Positions 1 to 6,088 of a stretch of 6,107 nucleotides of DNA are shown one piece after another (position 1 is the stretch's first letter; every line of letters starts with the position of its first letter). The translations under genes and the position numbers were made by a program. Below the pieces are notes generated by a model. It ran no database searches. It was given only the letters and a program-made list of their open reading frames with translations, and was not told the origin of the DNA. The DNA is from UBA7396 sp036172015 (lineage in GTDB: Bacteria; Patescibacteriota; Gracilibacteria; BD1-5; UBA6164), in NCBI GenBank assembly GCA_036172015.1, contig JAVHSE010000001.1, positions 1-6,107 on the forward strand, in the 5' to 3' direction.

Positions 1-55
1 AAGCAACAAGCAACAAGCAACAAGCAACAAGCAACAAGCAACAAGCAACAAGCAA
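1..55. repeat. Heptamer tandem repeat (unit AAGCAAC)
   Basis: Seven perfect head-to-tail copies of AAGCAAC fill positions 1-49, and a partial eighth (AAGCAA) follows at 50-55. The array begins at the first base of the window, so its true length is unknown. The unit is 7 bp and no gene is visible across it. Such arrays can vary in copy number by slippage, but nothing here shows a function. Confidence 0.9.
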
Positions 56-301
56 AATGGCTTAATAAGTATTTTTTTAAAAAAGAGTATATATGTATCT
101 ATTTGGTGAAAATCAAATATATAAATATGTACTTTTTTTGTTCTTTAAAATAAAACGAAAAAAATTTAAAACAAAGGGTACCCATAAAGGGTACCCCTAC
201 AAAAAAAATCGTGCCATATTACTCTGTAGGGGCAATCCCTTGTGGTTGCCCCGAGAAAGAAAATCCATCAATAACAATTTTATTTTTTTAATTTTAAAAA
301 T
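56..301. other. Non-coding leader region upstream of the prepilin-like gene
   Basis: This AT-rich stretch holds no credible gene. A short reading frame at 93-305 runs through the REP-like repeat and has low-complexity composition. The region includes a T7A6 tract at about 74-86 and REP-like copy 1 (173-252). No convincing -35/-10 pair and no Shine-Dalgarno sequence before the ATG at 302 could be picked out by eye. The promoter of the downstream gene should lie here or further upstream. Confidence 0.6.
173..252. repeat. REP-like interspersed palindromic repeat, copy 1
   Basis: This 79-bp GC-rich island lies in AT-rich DNA and is about 95% identical to copy 2 at 1915-1992 (three substitutions and one A-run indel). 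It contains two copies of the palindrome GGGTACCC separated by 5 nt. It also has an inverted pair CCCCTAC/GTAGGGG enclosing an A-run, and a hairpin with arms GGGGCAA and TTGCCCC (229-252 region). This resembles REP/MITE-type non-coding elements mobilised by REP-associated or IS200/IS605-type transposases. No transposase is in the window, so the class is inferred. Confidence 0.75.
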
Positions 302-1783
302 ATGAAAAAAATATATACAAATCCTCTAACAAATGGGGTTTCTTGATTTACACTCGTAGAACTGATCGTGGTTATCACGATACTATCTATATTAGCAACG
401 ATATGATTTGTGAGTTACCAATGATATACCCAAGATGCGAGAGATCTCTCAAGAAGTGAAACACTTAATAATATATCAAAAGAACTCACACTCTATATAG
501 CCAACCATGGAAAAGCTCCTGATGTTGAAGATACAGCTACTATATCAGCAAGTGGAGTATTACTTACCTATCAAGGATACTTTTGAGAAAAAGCAGCGAA
601 AGAAATAAATATGAGTAAAACTCCTCTGGATCCAAAAGATAAAGAACTCTATTTTTATGCCTTAAATGAGAGTAAAGATAGATATCAAATCGGATGATAT
701 TTTGAAGGAATTCCAGATATTGCATATGTAACGAAAAGCTATGCAGTCGATTATAGTAGTAGAAATCTCGCTACGACTGGAAATCAACTCTGAATGTTGT
801 TTAATTCCCAAAATAATCAGTTTATCTCAGGAACTTGAGTAGATATACTGACCACTAATAGTGGAACGGTATATAAAATGGTGTTTACCAAAGATGATAT
901 CGTAAGTTTTTCATGATATGCTCTCGTTTCTTTGATACATACGAAAGAAACAGCAGCTAAATGACCATGTCCAGATGGATTTATAAAAGTTCCAGGAAAT
1001 CAAGAATTTAATACCGATACTTTTTGTGTCGCTCAATATGAGATGTGATATAGTGATGGGCTGACTCCAAACGCTACTGATCCAAACCGGAATACTATCA
1101 AGTATGTAGAATGAAAAGAAATTGTATCTAAGCCGTGAGTATATCCAATAGCTCAGATAAAACAACTAGAAGCTCTCAAAGCATGTAGAGATATGGGAAG
1201 TGAATTTCATCTCATAACCAACAATGAATGGATGACCATAGCAAGAAATATAGAATCTGTAAAACAAAACTGGTCAAGTACAGAAGTAGGAAAATGAAAT
1301 CTCTCTAATGGAGTTTCAGGTGATACAGCTCTTTGATGTGATGAAAAAGGTGGAAATGCAGATTCAAGAACGTATGTTACCAAAACATGAAAAGGAACGA
1401 GTGAAATATGTAATAAAAAAAGAAAACATATATTAAATAATGGAGAAGAAATATGGGATCTCTCTGGAAATGTATGGGAACATGTCAATAAAGAATCAAC
1501 GGTAACGCAAACAGTAGTTGCTGGATGAACTCCTACTATTGCATGGGATACTGACGGAGTATATGATACTTCCGATATGAGAAAATATGGATCAGCCTTT
1601 TGATTTGGAACGAGTGCTGGAATGTGATCAGTATATGCCACTCAGGGAGTAGCAAATAATATATTTCTTCGTGGTGGGAGTGCGACTAATACGACCGATG
1701 ATGGAGTCTTCACTTTGTTCTTGGAGCGGGCTTCTACCACTGCGAATGCGACTGTTGGGTTTCGTTGTGTGAGTAATCTGTAA
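302..1783 (+). CDS. DGR variable protein: prepilin-like N-terminus with FGE-sulfatase/CLec-type C-terminal domain
   Basis: A 493-aa protein read with UGA = Gly (18 in-frame TGA). The ATG at 302 is the first start after an in-frame TAA at 272. Residues 1-15 form a short leader with two lysines. A type III signal peptide follows: G15, then FTLVELIVV with Glu at +5, and a hydrophobic helix to about residue 38, as in type IV pilins and pseudopilins. The cleavage-site glycine is itself a TGA (344-346). Residues ~45-220 are a pseudopilin-like or linker region that I do not recognise. From about residue 223 (CPDGFIKVPG) an FGE-sulfatase-type C-type-lectin fold is suggested by IWDLSGNVWEH (384-394) and the closing FLRGG...VGFRC. 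Residues 455-492 are the DGR variable repeat. Expected role: an assembled or membrane-anchored surface protein whose lectin-like face is diversified. The ligand is unknown, and FGE enzymatic activity is not expected in DGR targets. Confidence 0.9.
1663..1777 (+). repeat. DGR variable repeat (VR)
   Basis: These 115 bp at the 3' end of the prepilin-like gene align without gaps to the TR at 3828-3942 (offset 2165). There are 12 differences. Ten are at TR adenines: A to G at 1680, 1697, 1724, 1730; A to C at 1686, 1740, 1752; A to T at 1718, 1719, 1770. Two are not: T to G at 1726 and C to G at 1769. The changes alter residues including N to S, T, D, F and E. The last stretch, 1753-1768, is identical to the TR and may act as the initiation-of-mutagenic-homing region. 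The gene's TAA follows 4 bp after the repeat. Confidence 0.96.
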
Positions 1784-1870
1784 ACTTGTATATTTTCGTT
1801 TAGCCGAGATAAAAAGAATTCTTTGAAATGATGTTTTTGTTTCAGATTTTACATTTTTCAAATCACTGGC

Positions 1871-1891
1871 AAAATGAAAATGGTTACTATT
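1871..1891. repeat. 21-bp direct repeat, left copy
   Basis: This 21-nt sequence (begins AAAATGAAAATGG, ends TTACTATT) recurs exactly at 2005-2025. The two copies lie 134 bp apart and bracket REP-like copy 2. They could be a target-site duplication, though long for one, or a segmental duplication. Confidence 0.85.
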
Positions 1892-1914
1892 CACTAAAAG
1901 TTATTAAAATTATA

Positions 1915-1992
1915 AAAGGGTACCCATAAAGGGTACCCCTACAAAAAAATCGTGCCATATGACACCGTAGGGGCAATCCCTTGTGGTTGCCC
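1915..1992. repeat. REP-like interspersed palindromic repeat, copy 2
   Basis: Second copy of the element at 173-251, in the same orientation, 78 bp long. The twin GGGTACCC palindromes, the CCCCTAC/GTAGGGG arms and the GGGCAA/TTGCCC hairpin are all kept. The 6-nt block at 1961-1966 differs at three positions, and the A-run has 7 rather than 8 bases. The two copies bracket the prepilin-like variable gene. Confidence 0.75.
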
Positions 1993-2004
1993 TATAATAT
2001 CGGA

Positions 2005-2025
2005 AAAATGAAAATGGTTACTATT
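2005..2025. repeat. 21-bp direct repeat, right copy
   Basis: Exact copy of 1871-1891, positioned 12 bp after the end of REP-like copy 2 and 30 bp before the ATG of the accessory gene. Confidence 0.85.
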
Positions 2026-2055
2026 TTTTAAATTTTTATTTTTTCATCACAATAT

Positions 2056-2775
2056 ATGAAAATATCGTATCAAGTAAAAGAACTCAATAAAAAATATGAT
2101 GATACATTAAAAATAATCAAAAAATGAATTTTTTGGATTCTCCTTGATGAAGAAGCATTTTTTATGTCAAAATATTTTCATATGAAATTGACAAAACTAG
2201 ACAAAGAAACTATAAAAGTAGGTTTTCCAGATAATAATAAACAAAAATGGTTTCATCTTTTTGAAGAAAAAAAACTTGCTTATTCACTTTTTGAAATCAA
2301 AGAGTGAAACTTGGTAGAAATACAGAAAGTTCCTTGAGATAATTTTTGAAAAATTTGCCCCATAGATATAGAAGATTATAATTTCACAAAACAAAGAATA
2401 TTATGACTTTCAAAACTTGGAATAGAAGAAAAAAATGAAAAGAATTTTTTACTCAAAGATAAATTAGAAGATATATTTATTTTGCTTATTTCCATATTGA
2501 TGAGACTACCAAAGAAAGAAAGATTTTATTTACGAGGAAAAATTGAAACACTTTTTTTGGAAATTTTAGAAAAAGTGTATGAATATATGTATAATCTCAG
2601 TGAAAGAAAAATTCTCATCAAGTTTATTTTTTGACAAATTATGATTGTGAGAGAATTTTGTAGATTTCTTTATAAAGACCAAAAAATAACCAATATAAAT
2701 GTATATCTTGATTTGTGAGAAAAATTTACAGAAGTACTCAAGATTTGTAAATGAATAATCAATACCCATGGATAA
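2056..2775 (+). CDS. DGR accessory protein: MutS-like (MSL) N-terminal segment plus Avd-like C-terminal domain
   Basis: A 239-aa protein with eight in-frame TGA (Gly) codons. The ATG at 2056 is the first start after an in-frame TAA at 2029; no Shine-Dalgarno sequence is seen. Residues ~14-75 (YDDTLKIIKKGIFWILLDEE, then KLTKL and VGFPDN) recall MutS domain I, which has the order 'G-F-[YF]-E...DA...LT...GVP'. An MSL family is a reported DGR accessory type. Residues ~130-235 are predicted almost all helical and carry LPKKERFYLRGKIE (151-164), the hallmark of the Avd four-helix bundle that binds the RT and template RNA in known DGRs. The gene overlaps the RT gene by 8 nt, suggesting translational coupling. 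The expected role is as an RT partner in cDNA synthesis. Avd assignment is fairly confident; the MSL assignment is by eye and weaker. Confidence 0.75.
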
Positions 2776-3808
2776 TTCATTTGAATATAAAGATGTATTT
2801 TTTGCTTATTTAAAAGCAAAAAAATCAAGAAAAAATAAACAAGAAATATACATATTTGATCAAAATAGAGAAGAAAGACTCAAAAATATATTTGATGAAT
2901 TGAAAAATAAAACCTATAAACATAGTGAATATAAAAAAATTATTATCAATGATGGAAAAAAAAGATATATTTACTCACCTATTTTTCGAGATCATATCGT
3001 TCATCATTTATTGTATGCAAAAATTTATAATGCAATAGATAACAATTTTTTAGAAAATACTTTTGCATGCAGAAAATCATATGGAAGCCATAAAGCAATA
3101 CATTTTTTACAAAATAGTATTCAAAATCAATCAGGTATTGAGAAAAAATATTATTTAAAAATAGATTTTTCAAAATATTTTTTTAGTATTCATCATGATA
3201 TACTAAAATTTAAACTCATGAATTTTATAGAAAAAAGTGATTTATTTTATATTGCTTCGCTCGTTATAGATAGTTATCAAAGTCCAGATATATATGACGA
3301 ATTACTTGCAAAAAATATATATTATACTCATACAAAGCAAAAATGACTTCCTATATGATCAATTACTTCTCAATTATTTGCCAATTTTTATTTAAGTGAA
3401 TTTGATAAGCATATCAAAGATGATTTGAAACTTGATTTTGTCAGATATATGGATGATATTGTTATTATTTGAAACAAAGAAGAATTACATTCAGCAAAAT
3501 TATCTCTTCTCTCTCTCGCAGAAAAGAATCAACTTATTATTCATCCTAAAAAAGTGAGTTTTAATTTGATAGCTGATGGAGTAAATTTTGTGTGATATAA
3601 AATTTTAAACAATAAAATATATGTTTCAAGAAAAACAGCCAATAGAACAAATAAGTTTTTAGATATATTAGAAACGATGGATTTGAAGAGTATAGGCATT
3701 CAAGATTCAAAAAAGATTACTAATATTTTACATGCTCGTTTGTGAAATTTTAAACATAGTAGTTTTTGACTCAATTATTTTCATAATAGAAAAATAGTGC
3801 AGATATAA
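2768..3808 (+). CDS. DGR reverse transcriptase
   Basis: A 346-aa protein read with six in-frame TGA (Gly); without recoding it would appear to stop at residue 192. The ATG at 2768 is the first start after an in-frame TAA at 2756. RT landmarks are visible: the fingers motif around KKRYIYSPIFRDHIVHHLLY (64-83), RKSYGSHKA (102-110), motif 3 with catalytic D133 in YYLKIDFSKYFFSI, motif 4 GLPIGSITSQ (193-202) as in DGR and related RTs, catalytic Y227-M-D-D230, and the HPKK and NFVGY motifs downstream. Both G193 and G197 of motif 4 are TGA codons. The length is typical of DGR RTs, and there is no group II intron maturase or endonuclease domain. It should copy the TR RNA into adenine-mutated cDNA. 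Its start overlaps the Avd-like gene and the TR begins 19 nt after its stop, so all three probably share a transcript. Confidence 0.96.
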
Positions 3809-3827
3809 ATAAAAAAGGAAAATATCA

Positions 3828-3942
3828 ATTTCTTCGTGGTGGGAATGCGAATAATACGACCAATGATGGAGTCTTCACTTTGAACTTGAATCGGACTTCT
3901 ACCAATGCGAATGCGAATGTTGGGTTTCGTTGTCAGAGTAAT
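3828..3942 (+). repeat. DGR template repeat (TR)
   Basis: Non-coding donor copy of the VR, 115 bp, 19 nt downstream of the RT stop codon. It contains 30 adenines, 10 of which are changed in the VR. Read in the VR frame it has nine AAT/AAC codons, the arrangement that gives the widest amino-acid range without creating TAA or TAG. GC content counted by hand is about 42%, well above the flanking DNA. It is preceded by AAAAAAGGAAAA, but there is no nearby ATG, so translation is not supported. Confidence 0.96.
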
Positions 3943-3966
3943 TTTTCTCTATATTAATTTTGAATT

Positions 3967-3982
3967 ACCAATTTTAGTTGGT
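3967..3982 (+). other. Small hairpin downstream of the TR
   Basis: Arms ACCAAT and GTTGGT pair over 6 bp with one U-G wobble, closing a four-base UUUA loop, 24 nt after the TR. It could be part of the TR RNA fold that primes or recruits the RT complex. The function is inferred from position only. Confidence 0.45.
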
Positions 3983-4029
3983 TCCTCAATAATAGAAAAA
4001 TGAAGAAAGATTACAGATGTTTTTCCTGA

Positions 4030-4050
4030 TTTTACTTTTTTAAAGTAAAA
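4030..4050 (+). other. 9-bp hairpin upstream of the terminator
   Basis: Perfect inverted repeat TTTTACTTT/AAAGTAAAA with a TTT loop. It lies 7 nt before the larger terminator stem. It may belong to the TR RNA 3' structure, or act with the next stem as a tandem terminator. Confidence 0.5.
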
Positions 4051-4057
4051 CAAAGTA

Positions 4058-4090
4058 AAAAAATCTTTCTTTTTAAAAGAAAGATTTTTT
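4058..4090 (+). terminator. Intrinsic terminator of the DGR operon
   Basis: A 15-bp perfect stem, AAAAAATCTTTCTTT pairing with AAAGAAAGATTTTTT around a 3-nt loop, ends in six Ts, then CG and five more Ts (4093-4097). It sits between the TR and htpG. Because the stem is A/U-rich and nearly symmetric it could work in either direction. Confidence 0.8.
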
Positions 4091-4105
4091 CGTTTTTAAA
4101 AACTT

Positions 4106-4133
4106 TTGACTTTTTGAAAAATTACAATAATAT
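4106..4133 (+). promoter_or_regulatory. Candidate sigma-70-type promoter of htpG
   Basis: TTGACT at 4106-4111 matches the -35 consensus at five of six positions. It is followed after 16 nt by TAATAT (4128-4133), a four-of-six -10. It lies just after the DGR terminator and overlaps the CIRCE-like repeat by 2 nt, a typical place for repressor control. In DNA this AT-rich, chance matches are common. Confidence 0.5.
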
Positions 4134-4158
4134 AGCACATACAATAAATATGTGCTAA
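4132..4158 (+). promoter_or_regulatory. CIRCE-like operator (HrcA-type) upstream of htpG
   Basis: The inverted repeat TAGCACATA (4133-4141) and TATGTGCTA (4149-4157) is perfect over 9 bp. Aligned to the CIRCE consensus TTAGCACTC-N9-GAGTGCTAA, the arms at 4132-4140 and 4150-4158 match at 6 of 9 and 7 of 9 positions, with exactly a 9-nt spacer. It ends 22 bp before the ATG of a heat-shock chaperone gene. This suggests control by an HrcA-type repressor, not seen in this window. Confidence 0.65.
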
Positions 4159-4180
4159 TTTACTTTATAAAATTTAATAT

Positions 4181-6088
4181 ATGAAAAATAAACAATATAC
4201 CTTTCAAGCTGAAACAGAAAGACTTTTAGAATTGCTCACTCATTCTATTTATTCCAACAAAGAAATATTTTTGAGAGAATTGATTTCAAATGCATCTGAT
4301 GCTATCGATAAAGCGAGAATTAAATCATTAACGGATATACATTATTTATGAGAAAATAATGTTTTTGAAATAAAAGTCGATACAGATAAAAATACTTCAA
4401 CCATTATTATTGAAGACAATGGAGTTGGTATGACTCAAGATGAGGTAATAAAAAATATAGGAACGATAGCAAAATCTGGTACAAAAGATTTTTTAGAAAA
4501 ATTAAAAGAATCAAAAGAACAAAATAATCTCATCGGACAATTTGGAGTTGGATTTTATTCAGCTTTTATGGTTGCTGAAAAAGTTGAATTAGAAACAAAA
4601 TCAAATGAAAGTGAAAAATCAATTATTTGGACTTCAAATGGAAAATGAACTTTTGAAATTACTGAGTGAACAAAAACAACCAGAGGAACAAGTATTACTT
4701 TATTTTTAAAAGAAACAGAAAAAGAATTTTTAGAAAATTGGAAATTAAGAGAACTTATTAAAAAATATTCAAATTATCTTGCTATTCCTATTCTCGTAAA
4801 AGAAATTGAAAATGAGGAAAATAAATGAAAAGAGTTGAAATGGGAACAAGTAAATGAAACAAAAGCTATTTGGAACAAAAATAAATCTGAAATAAAAGAA
4901 GAAGAATACAATGAATTTTATTCTCAAATAAGTTACGATTTTAAAAAACCTTTGAGTCATATCCATATCAATACAGAATGAGTGGTAAGTTATAAATCAA
5001 TTTTATTTATTCCACAAGAAAAAAATATGTTTGGTGGAAATGATGATCCAAGTAAAGAATTTGGACCAAAACTCTTTGTGCAAAATGTACTCATTCTAGA
5101 AAAAGCAAAAGAATTATTTCCAGTTTGGCTCAGATTTATTTCATGAGTGATACAAACTTCAGATCTTCCACTCAATATTTCAAGAGAGCTTTTACAATCA
5201 AATACCGTTCTAGAAAAAATTAAAAAATGATTAACAAAAAAAATTCTTGAAAAATTGAAATATGAATTAAAAGAAAATACCACCAATTATGATATTTTTT
5301 TAGAAAATTTTTGAAAAATATTAAAAGAATGAATATATTATGATGCTGAATTAAAAGAAGAAATAGCTGGAGTTATAAAATATCAATCTTTATTACTGAG
5401 TAAAAATATTACTTTAGACGAATATTTGCAAACAGCAAAAATTGACACAACCGAAGGTGAATGAGAAAATAAAAAAGAATTAAAAAATATTTATTATATT
5501 ACCGCAAAAAGTTTACCAGAAGCGAAAGCAAATCCATATATAGATCAATTTAAAGATAAAAATATTGATGTATTGCTTTTGGTTGATCCAATTGATGAAT
5601 GGATTATTTGAGTATTAAAAGAATATAATGGAAATAAACTTATTTCTATAACAGCTTCAAATTTTGAATTAAATGAGGAAAACGAAGAAATAAAACAAAA
5701 ACTAGAAGAACAAAAAAAAGAATATAAAGATTTATTTGAGCTCATTAAAAATACTATTTGAGCAGATAAATTAGAAGAAGTAAAAGCGAGTTCTCGTTTA
5801 TGAGAAAATGTATGAGCTTTGTCTGCAAAAGAATGATCAATGACTCTTCAAATGGAAAAAATGATGAAATCTATGGGGCAAGTGGTACCAATCCAAAAAA
5901 GAACATTAGAATTGAATGTAGAAAATTCTTTGGTACAATCTATGCTGGAAGAATTTAAAAAAGATATAAAATCTCAAAAATTAAATGATATGATGAAATA
6001 TGTCTATGAACAAGCTATTTTGCTTGAGTGATGAGAATTAGAAGATTATAGATGATTTATAAATAGAATTAATAAATTTATAAAATAA
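4181..6088 (+). CDS. htpG: Molecular chaperone HtpG (bacterial Hsp90)
   Basis: A full-length 635-aa protein, normal for the family, with about 18 in-frame TGA (Gly) codons and a TAA stop. The ATG at 4181 is the first start after an in-frame TAA at 4175; no clear Shine-Dalgarno sequence is seen. The N-terminal GHKL ATPase domain shows LRELISNASDAIDKAR (31-46), IIEDNGVGMT (76-85), GTIAKSGT (94-101) and IGQFGVGFYSAF (118-129). The middle domain includes the region LFVQNVLI...FPVWLRFISG and SDLPLNISRELLQSN, where ATP hydrolysis is supported and clients bind. The C-terminal dimerisation domain ends at NRINKFIK. It is an ATP-dependent cytosolic dimeric chaperone for protein folding and stress recovery. 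A separate transcription unit from the DGR is likely, given the terminator and the CIRCE-like operator between them. Confidence 0.97.

Larger units (their letters stand above)
1784..2055. other. Intergenic region between VP gene and DGR accessory/RT operon
   Basis: No gene is supported here; reverse-strand reading frames across it are low-complexity shadows. It holds a weak inverted repeat at the VP stop codon (TAAAC 1781-1785 with GTTTA 1798-1802), a 12-bp palindrome AAAGAATTCTTT (1813-1824), two 21-bp direct repeats and REP-like copy 2. A TATAAA at 1911-1916 could be a -10 element for the downstream operon, but no good -35 was seen. No clear intrinsic terminator for the VP gene is visible. 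Confidence 0.55.
3809..4090 (+). ncRNA. Putative template-repeat RNA region
   Basis: The TR and the structured segment after it lie between the RT stop and a strong terminator-like stem, with no gene in between. In characterised DGRs the TR is transcribed with flanking sequence that binds RT and Avd, so this is the likely extent here. The 5' end is unknown: the RNA may be processed from the accessory-RT transcript or start from its own promoter. Confidence 0.5.

Noticed and set aside
1..55. CRISPR array
   Set aside because: The units are 7 bp, contiguous and without spacers.
93..305. Short + strand reading frame that could be taken for a 70-aa gene
   Set aside because: It spans the REP-like repeat, is rich in Phe/Lys/Asn as expected from AT-rich DNA, has no recognisable motif, and overlaps the true start region of the prepilin-like gene.
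911..1894. Three reverse-strand reading frames (911-1165, 1207-1641, 1628-1894)
   Set aside because: They are shadows of the prepilin-like gene (the last extends into the intergenic region). On the + strand the code-25 frame has clear domain motifs and a matching TR, while these frames have none.
3346..3346. RT gene truncated by a TGA after 192 residues (pseudogene)
   Set aside because: The same frame continues through TGA as Gly into the conserved GLPIGSITSQ and YMDD motifs and ends at a TAA. All four genes behave the same way.
2768..3808. Group II intron or retron reverse transcriptase
   Set aside because: No maturase or endonuclease extension and no intron or msr-msd structure was seen. 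The adjacent TR/VR pair with adenine-specific mismatches and the Avd-like gene identify a DGR.
3790..3957. Open frame through the TR ending at TAA 3955-3957
   Set aside because: It is open from a TAG at 3787 but has no ATG; the openness reflects the TR mirroring the coding VR.
4769..5745. Reverse-strand frames within htpG (4769-4966, 4990-5286, 5545-5745)
   Set aside because: They are Phe/Ser-rich antisense shadows of a well-conserved Hsp90 gene with no motif of their own.
302..6088. UGA read as tryptophan (code 4, as in mycoplasmas)
   Set aside because: UGA falls at glycine positions of conserved motifs (prepilin G at -1, PIGxxTSQ, GVIQTSDLPLN), and TGG is used where Trp is conserved (GNVWEH).
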